Assembly (NCBI GenBank): GCA_963662375.2
Contig: CAXXRP010000010.1
Location: forward strand, 124,001-188,000
Source: UBA11612 sp963662375
GTDB taxonomy: Bacteria > Pseudomonadota > Alphaproteobacteria > Rhodospirillales > Rhodospirillaceae
DNA: 64,000 bases
Reading direction: 5' to 3'
Positions 18,700-27,121 of this stretch are shown here, piece by piece. Positions within the stretch are counted from its first letter, which is position 1, and each line of letters starts with the position of its first letter. The notes beneath the pieces were generated by a model. That model saw nothing but the letters and a program-made list of their open reading frames with translations. It was not told the DNA's origin and ran no database searches. The position numbers and the translations under genes are program-made.

Positions 18700-20037
18700 A
18701 TGAACGGCCTCAACAGGCGTCGCGTGCTGCGCGGGATGCTGAACGGTACTGCGGTTACGGTCGCTTTGCCGCTTCTCAACTGCTTCCTCAATGGTAACGG
18801 CACAGCCCTGGCGTTGGGCAAGCCGATGCCGGTACGGTTCGGAACCTGGTTCTGGGGACTTGGGATGGCCCAGAAGGTATTCATACCGAAAAAAACCGGT
18901 CCTAACTACGATCTGCCCGAGGAAATAGCGTCATTGACGCCGGTGCGTGACAACATCAACCTTTTTACAAACTTCACGGCTTTCAAAGATGAGATGCCGC
19001 TCCTCTGCCATTCCTCCGGCTGGGTGATCCAGAGAACCGGTAGGGCCCCTAAAGATGGCACTGACATTCCGGGGGAAACCCTTGACGTTACCATTTCCAA
19101 TCAAATTAGCCGCACCACGCGTTTCAAGTCCTTGACCGCGACCGCCACCGGAGACGTTCGTAATACTTTTAGCTACGAGAACAGCAATACGCCCAATTCT
19201 CCGGAATGGTCGCCGATGAAATTCTACACGCGCCTGTTCGGGCCGGAGTTTCCCGATCCCAACGCGGAGAGTTTCACGCCGGATCCCAATGTCATGGTTC
19301 GCAAAAGTGTGTTGTCCGGCGTTATGGACGAGACGCGCAGCCTGATGAAAAAGGTGGGTGCGGAGGACAAGACTCGACTTGATCAATACTTCACTGGCCT
19401 GCGCCATTTGGAGCAGCAGTTTGAGCAACGGCTGACGAAGCCGGAACCGATCGAGGCTTGCCAGCCTGGCGCCGGGCTTGGGGGCGATCCCATGATGGGC
19501 AAAGACGCAGAGTTGGTGGCCGCCCGCCATCGGATCATGACCGAACTCATGGTCATGGCGGTGGCCTGCGATCAGACCCGTGTCTTCAATATGGCCTATT
19601 CCATCTCGGCGTCCTCGACCACCAAGCCAGGGTATGAGAAGCCGCACCATACGACGACCCACGAAGAACCTCTCGACGAAGCCCTCGGATATCAACCGAC
19701 GTCTTCCTGGTTCACGCGGCGCTCAATGGAGGCGTGGGCCGATTACGTGCACGCCTTTACGAGGATCAAGGAAGGTGACGGCACGTTGCTTGACAATGTT
19801 CTGATCCATGCCACCACTGACGTCGGCTATGCCAGGGTCCACTCTCTCGACGGAATGCCGGCCTTCACCGCCGGCCGCGCGGGTGGCCGCATCAAGACCG
19901 GCATGCACATCGATGCGGGGGGTACCAGTGCCTGTCGTCTCGGCTACACGGCGTTGCGTGTGATGGGCGTGGATACACCCTCATGGGGCACCAACAGTAA
20001 CAACACCTCCAAAGAGATCGGAGAGATCCTGGTCTAA
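18700..20037 (+). CDS. DUF1552 protein, Tat-exported (second copy)
   Basis: A 445-residue paralogue of the product at 9159. It has a twin-arginine signal (MNGLNRRRVLRGMLNGTAVTVALPLL), RFGTWFWGLGM, YDLPEEIASLTPVRDNINLFTNF, the conserved TPDPNVMVRKSVLSGVMDE segment and the same SKEIGEILV end. Roughly half the residues match the first copy by eye. GGAGAA precedes the ATG. Unlike the first copy there is no DUF1592 partner upstream; an IS6 copy and a truncated gene lie there instead, so the partner may have been deleted. Function unknown; expected in the periplasm. Confidence 0.82.
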   Translation: MNGLNRRRVLRGMLNGTAVTVALPLLNCFLNGNGTALALGKPMPVRFGTWFWGLGMAQKVFIPKKTGPNYDLPEEIASLTPVRDNINLFTNFTAFKDEMPLLCHSSGWVIQRTGRAPKDGTDIPGETLDVTISNQISRTTRFKSLTATATGDVRNTFSYENSNTPNSPEWSPMKFYTRLFGPEFPDPNAESFTPDPNVMVRKSVLSGVMDETRSLMKKVGAEDKTRLDQYFTGLRHLEQQFEQRLTKPEPIEACQPGAGLGGDPMMGKDAELVAARHRIMTELMVMAVACDQTRVFNMAYSISASSTTKPGYEKPHHTTTHEEPLDEALGYQPTSSWFTRRSMEAWADYVHAFTRIKEGDGTLLDNVLIHATTDVGYARVHSLDGMPAFTAGRAGGRIKTGMHIDAGGTSACRLGYTALRVMGVDTPSWGTNSNNTSKEIGEILV

Positions 20038-20068
20038 CGCCGCGCCGCCGGTTTTCCGGCGTTGAAAT

Positions 20069-20109
20069 TAAAAAATCCACCTATTACAATGCAATAGGTG
20101 GATTTTTTA
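20069..20109 (+). terminator. Rho-independent terminator, probably bidirectional
   Basis: A perfect stem AAAAAATCCACCTATT ... AATAGGTGGATTTTTT with a short ACAATGC loop starts 32 bp after the DUF1552 stop. The A run on one side and T run on the other allow it to stop transcripts from both directions, including those of a tRNA whose 3' fragment follows immediately on the minus strand. Confidence 0.85.
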
Positions 20110-20111
20110 AT

Positions 20112-20139
20112 GGTCGGAGTGGGAGGATTCGAACCTCCG
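20112..20139 (-). repeat. tRNA 3'-end fragment, probable attachment site (attL)
   Basis: Read on the minus strand this is a T-arm and acceptor end (GGAGGTTCGAATCCTCC, CACTCCGACCA) without the rest of a tRNA. It matches the 3' end of the intact tRNA-Pro at 29271-29344 except for one base in the T-stem and the CCA region. A tyrosine integrase remnant begins ~180 bp away once the later IS1595 insertion is removed. Such duplicated tRNA ends are usual att sites of P4-type integrases. Confidence 0.65.
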
Positions 20140-20236
20140 TTTTTGCGAAATACCGCGAACAAACATGAAACCCAGCGCAACCTTCAGCGATCTATACTCA
20201 AACAATTACGTAATTATCACCTTGAAACATCAAAAA

Positions 20237-20268
20237 TTATCTCCTATAATGCTATGCATAGGAGATAA
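20237..20268 (+). promoter_or_regulatory. Hairpin that would sequester the transposase ribosome binding site
   Basis: Perfect 11-bp arms TTATCTCCTAT and ATAGGAGATAA enclose a 10-base loop. The right arm contains AGGAG (20260-20264), the Shine-Dalgarno sequence six bases before the transposase ATG. Pairing would hide it, a plausible brake on transposase translation, especially on read-through transcripts. Confidence 0.6.
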
Positions 20269-20270
20269 CC

Positions 20271-21134
20271 ATGACCACATTCTATAAATTTCAGAAAATG
20301 TTCCCTGATGATGAAGCGTGCCTGTCGAACATGATGAAGGTCCGTTATGGAGGAACCGATCTGGATTGTCCGAAGTGCGGCGCGTATGGCAAGTTCTACC
20401 GCCTGACTCGTGACCGTGCTTATATCTGTCAGCACTGTAAGCATGAGATTTACCCGGCCGCTGGAACCTTCATGCACCGGACGCACTTGCCACTTCACAA
20501 GTGGTTCTATGCCATGTTCCTGTTTTCGACCTCGCGTCATGGTGTGGCCGCGAAAGAATTGGAGCGCCAGCTTGATATTCCCTACAAGACGGCTTGGCGC
20601 ATGGCTCGGTTGATCCGCGAGCACATGGCCCGCGTGGACGGCGAATGGCCGCTGGGTGGTAAAGGCAAGGCTGTCGAAGCCGATGAAACCTATGTCGGCG
20701 GAAAGCGTAAGGGTGGCAAGCGTGGTCGTGGCGCTCCTGGTAAAACTGTTGTGTTTGGGATGTTGGAACGGGACGGCGACATTATGACCAAGGTAGTTCC
20801 CAACGTTCGCAAAAAGACGTTGCAGCCGATCATCAAAGAGAACGTGGTAAAAGGTGCCACGGTCCACACGGATGAACTGAAATCCTACAATGGGCTTAAG
20901 CAGACCGGGTATGAGCATGAAACGGTCAATCACGGGGCAGGGGAGTATGTTGACGGCGATTGCCACGTTAACGGCCTTGAGGGGTTTTGGGCGCGGCTGA
21001 AACTTTCGATCCGCGGGACGCACGTGCACGTTTCGAGGAAGCACCTTGAGAAGTACGTGAAGGAGTTTGAGTATCGCTACAATCGGCGGAAGCGGCCGGA
21101 CGCGATCTTCGGTGATCTGGTGGCAAGCCTTTAA
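20271..21134 (+). CDS. IS1595-family transposase (element 1)
   Basis: A 287-residue ISXO2-like transposase. A zinc ribbon is formed by C33, C36, C53 and C56 (CPKC and CQHC), then a helix-turn-helix (VAAKELERQLDIPYKTAWRMARLIRE) and a DDE-type core with D138 in EADETYVGGKRK, D201 in VHTDELKSY and E237 in HVNGLEGFWARLK. ATG with AGGAG six bases upstream; that ribosome binding site is inside a hairpin. The frame is complete and the element ends and target duplication are intact, so it is probably functional. Confidence 0.92.
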   Translation: MTTFYKFQKMFPDDEACLSNMMKVRYGGTDLDCPKCGAYGKFYRLTRDRAYICQHCKHEIYPAAGTFMHRTHLPLHKWFYAMFLFSTSRHGVAAKELERQLDIPYKTAWRMARLIREHMARVDGEWPLGGKGKAVEADETYVGGKRKGGKRGRGAPGKTVVFGMLERDGDIMTKVVPNVRKKTLQPIIKENVVKGATVHTDELKSYNGLKQTGYEHETVNHGAGEYVDGDCHVNGLEGFWARLKLSIRGTHVHVSRKHLEKYVKEFEYRYNRRKRPDAIFGDLVASL

Positions 21135-21231
21135 ACGCCACATTCAGCAACGCGTTGAAGCGCGCCCACGCGACATCTTGCGGGTAGCGATCCCTCGGAT
21201 TAAGAACCATCGTCAGACTCTTTTCTTTCAT
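20968..21231 (-). CDS. Possible small protein convergent with IS1595 transposase (element 1)
   Basis: An open frame begins MKEKSLTMVLNPRDRYPQDVAWARFNALLNVAF just downstream of the transposase stop and runs back antisense over its 3' end. The first ~33 residues look protein-like; the remainder, antisense to the transposase, is low-complexity and may be non-native. Element 2 has a comparably placed small frame, which is the main reason to list it. It may be a real accessory gene of this transposon type or chance. Confidence 0.3.
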   Translation of the reverse strand: MKEKSLTMVLNPRDRYPQDVAWARFNALLNVAFKGLPPDHRRSRPAASADCSDTQTPSRTSQGASSKRARASRGSKVSAAPKTPQGR

Positions 21232-21250
21232 CTGCGTTCTCTCCGAACAT

Positions 21251-21748
21251 TTATCCATCATCTGGCGGATAAAAAAAACGATCCTTGGCGTCTGCTATAT
21301 CAATGTCATGGAAGCTCATGTTATCCAGTTCAGTCAATATGCCTTCTGCCTCTAGGCGGCACTCAAAGCGTATAAGAGCGTTGGCATATGCCGAGTAGGC
21401 GGAAGGTACATTAGTTCTATTTGATGCGTCATTGAAAATATCGAATAACTCACGAGCGTCTTCTAGGTGGCTCACCTTCTGAAGCAGCTTCGCAATATGG
21501 ATGCCACCACCAGGATTTTGAAAAGCGGCCTGGAGAGTCAGACCATAGAGGACAGGAGGCTCTGTCCCCCTTCCAAGTCCTTTGATCCATTGCCAAATGT
21601 CAGGTCCGTAAAAGATGCCTCCTGGAACGAGGCCCGCAAGCGCAACCAAACCCCAGCGCAAGTCTCCTAAAGGAAACCACAGCTCCATCATGAACCCCAG
21701 CGCGATGCAAGAAATTGCCGCGCCGACAGATGTGACAGCTTTCCGCAT
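21251..21748 (-). CDS. Membrane protein of unknown function, cargo of IS1595 element 1
   Basis: A 165-residue protein. Two hydrophobic segments lie near the N-terminus (VGAAISCIALGFMMELWF and WGLVALAGLVPGGIFYG), followed by about 110 soluble residues ending FFYPPDDG with helical SHLEDARELFDIFNDASN and LIRFECRLEAEGILTELD. It lies wholly between the transposase and the right terminal repeat, transcribed toward the transposase. No family is recognised. Element 2 carries a different two-helix membrane protein at the same place and orientation, suggesting a common but undefined role. Confidence 0.6.
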   Translation of the reverse strand: MRKAVTSVGAAISCIALGFMMELWFPLGDLRWGLVALAGLVPGGIFYGPDIWQWIKGLGRGTEPPVLYGLTLQAAFQNPGGGIHIAKLLQKVSHLEDARELFDIFNDASNRTNVPSAYSAYANALIRFECRLEAEGILTELDNMSFHDIDIADAKDRFFYPPDDG

Positions 21749-21915
21749 ACTCCAAGCGTATCAGTGTTTCCTGATGTTTCAAGGTGATAATTACTAACAA
21801 TTATAAGGGATTTAGAGGGATAAGCGTGTCGCAGCGTGTTTCATGCTGTTTTGTCGTTGTGGTACCTATGTGGTACCTTGCTTCTAGTTTCAGGTGACCT
21901 GCGGACTAAGTACCC

Positions 21916-22582
21916 ATGCCAAAGCACAATTTTACGGCTCGTAGCCTCCCAAAACGCCCTGCCAGCGGCCAAGTTGACTACTGGGATACGTCGGCTGCCC
22001 GGGTTTGGGATGCGCGTCTCTGCGGGTGGGGCTGGCGCAAGGACATGGGTGGCCATGTACCGCTACAACGGCAAAAAGCGCCGTATGAAGTTGGGTAACC
22101 ATCCAAGAATGGCTCTCGCTGACGCGAGGGACGAGGCAAAGGCGGTATTTGGCAAGGCCGAGAAAGGGCAAGACCCGGCGACCGAGAAGCGGGCGCAGCG
22201 GAAGCCTGGGGAGACGGTTAAGGACTTGTCGGCCCTATACGTTGAGGAATACGCCAAGAACAAGAAGCGGTCATGGAAGAAGGTTGAGCAAATTCTCAGC
22301 CGTGAGGTTATTCCGCTCATCGGTCGAAAGCGTATTGAGGATGTCTCCCGGCAGGACGTGCGCGACGTATTGAAACCCATCGTGGATCGACGCGCGCCGA
22401 TCCGGGCGAATCATACCCTTGAGGTTATTCGTAAGATGTTCAACTGGTCGCGGGAGACTAGGGATTTTCCGCTAACCAACCCTGCCGCTGGTCATCCCAA
22501 GCCCGGAGAAAGCAACAGCCGCTCTCGGTATCTGCGTGCAAACGAATTTTCCCTTGACCGACGTCGCGCCCATTCACCATAG
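21916..22582 (+). pseudogene. P4-type tyrosine integrase, N-terminal half with frameshift
   Basis: MPKHNFTARSLPKRPASGQVDYWDTS starts the protein in one frame, and LPGFGMRVSAGGAGARTWVAMYRY continues it in another, so about one base was gained or lost near 21994. The arm-binding domain (DUF4102 type, LGNHPRMALADARDEA) and the SAM-like core-binding domain (YVEEYAKNKKRSWKKVEQIL, VIRKMFNWSRE) are present, but the protein turns into unrelated sequence after SRYLRANEF near 22550, so the catalytic R-H-R-Y domain is absent. The gene points away from the tRNA fragment, as expected beside an att site. Confidence 0.8.
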
Positions 22583-22594
22583 CACGAAGACGCG

Positions 22595-22936
22595 TTAGAA
22601 ATTCACTCGCGCCTGCAATGCCAGGGTCCGCCCTCGGTCCGCGAACGCATAGTCGGAATTCACACCAAAGCTCGATCCCGAGAGAGGCGTATCGCCGCCG
22701 AATTGAATGAAGCGCTTATTTGTCAAATTTCGACCGACAAAAGCGAGCCGCCACAACCCATCGTCGGGACCGAACGCAACGCGCGCGTTAAAGGTCGCAT
22801 AGCCGCCCTGGAGAAGGGCCGGGTCAAAAGTATTGGAGGCGTGATACTTGGACGTAAAAAACATGTCCAAGGTGCTGTCGATCCGATACCCCGAAGCTAA
22901 TGGATAAAAGAAAACGAGCGCGATGACTGCCTTGCC
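22595..22936 (-). pseudogene. TonB-dependent receptor, C-terminal fragment
   Basis: About 110 residues match the last beta-strands of a receptor barrel: GYRIDSTLDMFFTSKYHASNTFD, GGYATFNARVAFG, WRLAFVGRNLTNKRF and the terminal ALQARVNF. An in-frame TAG near 22938 blocks extension, and the plug and most of the barrel are missing. It faces the broken integrase and lies just left of the second IS1595 element. It is not a copy of the 13913 receptor, whose end is different. Confidence 0.7.
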
Positions 22937-23165
22937 CTATAACCCGGCCCAGGAGATCGGTACGGGATGCGGCAGCAGAAACCTCTGGAGCAGCTGAATA
23001 ATTGCAGGATCGGGCTTAACGCTACGGCGTTGACTTCCGTCAATGCACGGGATTTCCGACAGTATCAATTTACCAATAACTAAGTTACTTTTAGGGGATT
23101 ATATCCCAACGTTGACAAACCCCTTCTGATCTGCTAATCTCATTAGCATGAAAGGAAGGAAGAAA

Positions 23166-24140
23166 ATGATTAAGAAAGCCCCTGGAAAATCGCACCGTAA
23201 GGGAATGTCGATCATCGAATTGATGGAGATGTTCCCGACTAAGGAAGCGGCTACCAAGTGGTTTGAAGACACGATCTGGGGCGGTGAGCGGCATTGCTCC
23301 AAGTGCGGTAGCTTCAAGACCAGCCATGCGAAACACCGTTATATGCCGTATTTCTGCAACGATTGCCGGTCTTATTTCAGCGTTCGCACCAGCACCCCGA
23401 TGGCCAACTCCAAAATCCCCTTGCATAAGTGGGCGATTGGGATTTATCTCTGCCTGACCAGCCTTAAATCGGTTTCCAGCATGCAACTGCATCGGGACCT
23501 CAAAATCACCCAGAAGGCAGCATGGTTCATGCTCCACCGCATTCGTGAGGCGTGGGCGGGTGAAGACACCGATGAGCCGTTTGACGGCCCTGTCGAGGTG
23601 GATGAAACCTACGTTTCGGGCAAGCGCCGCAACATGAGTGCGGCCAAGCGCAAGGCCCTCAAGAACACGGGCCGGGGCGTGGCTGGCAAAACCGCCGTTG
23701 TCGGCATTAAGGACCGGGACAGTAATGAAGTCGTAGCCAAGGTGGTCAAGTCCACGGATGCCGACACGCTTCAGGATTTTGTCGAGGACAACACGGCAGA
23801 AGATGCCAAGGTGTTTACCGATGGCGCAACGGCCTATCAAGGCATGGACCGTGAGCATGAGGCGGTTCTGCACTCGGTCGGCGAATACGTGCGCGGCATG
23901 GCCCACACCAACGGCATTGAAAGCTTCTGGTCGATGCTCAAGAGAGCGCATAAGGGAACGTTCCATAAGATCAGCCCTAAACAACTCAATCGGTACGTTC
24001 AAGAGTTTGCCGGCAAGCATAACGTGCGCGACTCAGACACGCTTGTTCAGATGCGTGACACGGTTGCCCGCCTTGTCGGCCGGAGGCTTCTCTACCGTGA
24101 CTTGATCGCCAGCAACGGACTCTCCAACGCCTCCCGGTAA
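23166..24140 (+). CDS. IS1595-family transposase (element 2)
   Basis: About 324 residues from the ATG at 23166, which has AAAGGAAGG seven bases upstream; an ATG at 23148 in frame is possible but badly placed. Zinc ribbon CSKC and CNDC, a helix-turn-helix, and a DDE-type core with VEVDETYVSGKRRN, VFTDGATAYQGM and AHTNGIESFWSMLKR are present; the last motif is the usual IS1595 form. The family group differs from element 1. The frame and both terminal repeats are intact, so it may mobilise the whole 4.6-kb unit. Confidence 0.92.
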   Translation: MIKKAPGKSHRKGMSIIELMEMFPTKEAATKWFEDTIWGGERHCSKCGSFKTSHAKHRYMPYFCNDCRSYFSVRTSTPMANSKIPLHKWAIGIYLCLTSLKSVSSMQLHRDLKITQKAAWFMLHRIREAWAGEDTDEPFDGPVEVDETYVSGKRRNMSAAKRKALKNTGRGVAGKTAVVGIKDRDSNEVVAKVVKSTDADTLQDFVEDNTAEDAKVFTDGATAYQGMDREHEAVLHSVGEYVRGMAHTNGIESFWSMLKRAHKGTFHKISPKQLNRYVQEFAGKHNVRDSDTLVQMRDTVARLVGRRLLYRDLIASNGLSNASR

Positions 24141-24233
24141 AGGCTCGATAGGACGAAACAGGGCGCGGGCCAACTTCTCAGGTGTCGCGCCCTTCAAGTC
24201 CACTTTCGGGTCTAGCTTGGGTCTGTAGGGCAT
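24033..24233 (-). CDS. Small protein convergent with IS1595 transposase (element 2)
   Basis: A 66-residue frame, MPYRPKLDPKVDLKGATPEKLARALFRPIEPLP, whose start region outside the transposase looks like a genuine small soluble protein; I have seen this kind of sequence next to ISXO2-type transposases but cannot name it. AGGAGATAGAT upstream of the ATG is a good ribosome binding site. Its second half is antisense to the transposase C-terminus. A similar position is occupied by a frame in element 1. Confidence 0.45.
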   Translation of the reverse strand: MPYRPKLDPKVDLKGATPEKLARALFRPIEPLPGGVGESVAGDQVTVEKPPADKAGNRVTHLNKRV

Positions 24234-24278
24234 ATCTATCTCCTGTTATCAGTAAGCTCAGTATGGCAAATATCGCCA

Positions 24279-24538
24279 TTAGGACATCGCGCGCCAACTG
24301 GCAGTGTTGTCCGTCTCAATGTCTTCAACCCATTCCAGCTTGACATCATCCAGGCTCCAAGTGTCCTTGAAGGCTGCGGTAGATTTTGTGTCCCCAAGCG
24401 GTGCGGAATAATCACGCTTTGAATTGAATAGTGTGTCGAGGTAGATCAGATCGACGGTCGCACTATTCATGCCGCGCATTACGTCCAGGTTATCGGCGGT
24501 CCAGAGTGTCCGGTTTTGCCAATTAGGCTCAGTCATTT
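24279..24538 (-). pseudogene. DNA methyltransferase (N6-adenine/N4-cytosine type), N-terminal remnant
   Basis: MTEPNWQNRTLWTADNLDVMRGMNSATVDLIYLD begins like beta-type site-specific DNA methyltransferases, with the target-pocket motif DPPFNSKRDY changed to DTLFNSKRDY. Only 86 residues remain before a stop; the SAM-binding FxGxG region and specificity part are missing. Loss of both the motif prolines and the C-terminal part means it is inactive. Methyltransferases are known passengers of some IS1595 elements. IS21 copy 2 inserted about 25 bp upstream of its start. Confidence 0.75.
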
Positions 24539-24763
24539 TCCAAGTCTTGAAAGATATGTGGCTTGTCAACGGCGGAGCAAAATTAGTCCACCCGGGCGGA
24601 GCAAAACTAGTCCACTTAACGTTATGCGGTACGCGGTGTTGGGGGGTTGTCCCGGTAGTCCATAGGAGGGACCCGCGCTGCTTCGTGTAGCGCTTGCGTT
24701 ACGCGGAGCGAAGCAGCGTGGGAGGTTCCTGTGGGCCCACCGGGTCAACCATTGCACCGGCGG

Positions 24764-25534
24764 TTAAGCAGGTATTTTTGGGGATTTCCGCCGTTTTTGG
24801 CTTTGGTTGAGACGATAGCTCTCGCCGTTCATTTCCAGGATATGGACATGGTGGGTGAGGCGGTCCAGCAAAGCCCCGGTCAGGCGTTCCGAGCCGAATA
24901 TCTCCGTCCACTCATCGAACGGCAAGTTGGAGGTCACCAGGATCGAGCCCCGCTCGTAGCGCTGGCTGAAGACTTCGAACAGCAGCTCGGCGCCGGTCTT
25001 CGAGAGCGGCACGAAGCCGAGTTCGTCGATGATCAGAAGGTGATACTTTGCCAGTTGCTTCTGCAGGCGCAACAGGCGTTTTTCATCCCTGGCCTCCATC
25101 AGTTCATGAACCAGGGCAGCGGCCGTGAGGAAGCCGACGGAGAGCCCCTTTTGGCAGGCCGCCAGACCGAGACCGAGGGCGATATGGGTCTTGCCGGTTC
25201 CGCTGTTGCCGAGCGCGATGATATTCTCACGACGCTCGACGTATTCGCATCGCGCCAACTCCAGAACCAGCATCTTGTTGAGCGATGCGATGGCCTTGAA
25301 GTCGAAGCTGTCGAGGCTTTTGACGGCGGGGAACCTGGCCTGTCTGATCCGCCGCTCGACCATGCGGCGCTCACGGTCGATCAGTTCCAACTCGGTCAGA
25401 CGGACAAGATACCGCACATGGTCGGCGCCCTCGGTGGCGCATTGGCGGGCCAGCTTGTCGTATTCGCGCAGGAACGTCGGCAGTTTCAGGGTCTTGAGGT
25501 GATGGGCCAGCAACACTTGCGGCGTATCGGTCAT
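24764..25534 (-). CDS. istB: IS21 helper ATPase IstB (copy 2)
   Basis: It is identical in translation to the copy 1 product: 256 residues from the ATG at 25534 overlapping the istA stop, with GNSGTGKT at 109-116 and the LLIIDE Walker B near 170. Intact. Identity over this length means the two elements separated very recently or are kept identical by gene conversion. Confidence 0.92.
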   Translation of the reverse strand: MTDTPQVLLAHHLKTLKLPTFLREYDKLARQCATEGADHVRYLVRLTELELIDRERRMVERRIRQARFPAVKSLDSFDFKAIASLNKMLVLELARCEYVERRENIIALGNSGTGKTHIALGLGLAACQKGLSVGFLTAAALVHELMEARDEKRLLRLQKQLAKYHLLIIDELGFVPLSKTGAELLFEVFSQRYERGSILVTSNLPFDEWTEIFGSERLTGALLDRLTHHVHILEMNGESYRLNQSQKRRKSPKIPA

Positions 25535-27045
25535 GACGCGCCTCCACCCAACAAGCTCATATAACTGGCGGCGGCCGTGGTCGCCACGTTGGCCCGAGGC
25601 AGGTAGGGATAGATATCCAGGTCGAGTTTGGGCGGGCGTCGCTCGATACGGCACAGCACAAGGTGTTTGACGGCGTCGTAGCCGATCGCACCCAGGCGCA
25701 GGGCGTCCTTCACCGCGCCGTGAAGCACCTCGAGATCGAAGGTCTCCACAAGCCGAAGGACCTGGACGTATTCCCGCTTGCCGGCCTTGCCCATGCGCGC
25801 CTCCAGGAGACGGCGCAGGGTTGGGAAGGCATCAGGCAGTTCCCATCCGGCTAGCGGCGCGGCCTGATCCAGGGCACCGATCTTGTGCTCCAGCAAAGGC
25901 AGGTAGTGGATCGGATCGAAGACCATATCTTCCCGGTCGTAGGAACGGGGGTGTCGGGCAATGATCCCGGCGCCGCAACCGATAACCACCTCGTGGACAT
26001 AGCCACGGATCCAGACTTCCTGATGGCCGTAGGCGACGGGCACGGAATAGTCATTCGTCCGGTAGCGCACCAGGGACAGCGAGTTGACCCGCGTGCCCTG
26101 CTTGTCGCACGCGTCGAACGGTGCCGGCAGTGGCCTCTTCAACGCTTCGCGGTCACGCACAAACCGTTCGCCGATGCTCTCGCGGTGGCCGCGCAGGACG
26201 TTGCCTTGCCGGTTGCGGCATTGCTCTTCCAGGTGGCCATTGAAGGCGTCCCAGCTCGCGAACCGGGGAAGCGGCGTCATGAAGTTCCGCCGGGCATAGC
26301 CGACCACCCCCTCCACATTGCCTTTGTCGTTACCCTTGCCGGGACGGCCGTAGCGGTCCTCGAAGAGGTAATGGGACTGCAGCCCGCTGAACGCCCGCGT
26401 TCGTTGCCGCGTGCCATCTGACAAGATGCGCGACACCAGACACTTGTCGTTGTCGTAAAGAATCGATTGGGGAACGCCGCCGAAAAAAACAAAGGCTCTG
26501 TTGTGCCCGTCCAGCCAGGCCTCCGTCGTCGCCGCCGGGTAGGCCGCAACGAAGCAGGCATCGCTGTGGGGAAGTGTCATGACGAAAAAATGCGCCCGAT
26601 ACTTGACGCCGGCGATGATCGCATCCGCCTCGCCAAAGTCCGCTTGAGCATGGCCCGGAGGATGTGACAACGGCACAAACATCTCACGCCGACGAAGGCG
26701 CCGTTCCCGAACGTAATCCTTCACGATGGTCTCTTTGCCCGTGAAGCCATGTTCGTCGCGAAGGCGCTCGAAGATACGCTTCGCCGTGTGGTGCTGCTTA
26801 CGGTGAACCGTTCGGTCCTCCTCCAGAATACGGTCGATGATATCCGTGAAGGGGGCCAGTTTCGGGCGTTTCGGTGGCTGGCGTCGCCGATATCCCGGCG
26901 GTTCCGAATGCCGCAGCATCTTCCTCACCGTCTCGCGCGCAATGCCAAACCGACTTGCCGCCTCTCGCTGGCTCAGACCATCAACATGGCAGGCCAGCCG
27001 AACGCGCAGATATAGGTCCACGGTGTACATCCTCCCGCCTTCCAT
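25531..27045 (-). CDS. istA: IS21 transposase IstA (copy 2)
   Basis: A 504-residue integrase-type transposase, the same as copy 1 except His instead of Asn in HRKQHHTAKR near residue 84. The helix-turn-helix and DDE residues (ADFGEAD, ILYDND, KGNVEG) are retained. Intact and probably functional. Confidence 0.92.
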   Translation of the reverse strand: MEGGRMYTVDLYLRVRLACHVDGLSQREAASRFGIARETVRKMLRHSEPPGYRRRQPPKRPKLAPFTDIIDRILEEDRTVHRKQHHTAKRIFERLRDEHGFTGKETIVKDYVRERRLRRREMFVPLSHPPGHAQADFGEADAIIAGVKYRAHFFVMTLPHSDACFVAAYPAATTEAWLDGHNRAFVFFGGVPQSILYDNDKCLVSRILSDGTRQRTRAFSGLQSHYLFEDRYGRPGKGNDKGNVEGVVGYARRNFMTPLPRFASWDAFNGHLEEQCRNRQGNVLRGHRESIGERFVRDREALKRPLPAPFDACDKQGTRVNSLSLVRYRTNDYSVPVAYGHQEVWIRGYVHEVVIGCGAGIIARHPRSYDREDMVFDPIHYLPLLEHKIGALDQAAPLAGWELPDAFPTLRRLLEARMGKAGKREYVQVLRLVETFDLEVLHGAVKDALRLGAIGYDAVKHLVLCRIERRPPKLDLDIYPYLPRANVATTAAASYMSLLGGGAS

Positions 27046-27121
27046 CTCAAAAAAGATCGAAGGCTACAGGTGGCAGAGTTTTACTCCGCCCGCGGCTGGG
27101 AAATCCCGCCGCTTCCGTGGA

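Larger units (their letters stand above)
20209..21795 (+). mobile_element. IS1595-family transposon 1 with terminal repeats, 8-bp duplication and cargo
   Basis: Inverted repeats of 23 bp are perfect (20210-20232 and 21772-21794; left one begins GTAATTATCACCTTG). They are flanked by an exact 8-bp direct repeat AACAATTA (20201-20208 and 21796-21803), the duplication length known for IS1595. The 1587-bp element contains a transposase, a possible small convergent frame and a membrane-protein gene. It interrupts the space between the tRNA fragment and the integrase remnant. Confidence 0.9.

Noticed and set aside
20244..21143. 299-codon minus-strand frame over IS1595 element 1
   Set aside because: Shadow of the transposase; its start region is inside the terminal segment and no motif is present.
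23091..24020. 309-codon minus-strand frame over the IS1595 transposase
   Set aside because: Antisense to a clearly recognised transposase with zinc ribbon and DDE residues; no recognisable protein features.
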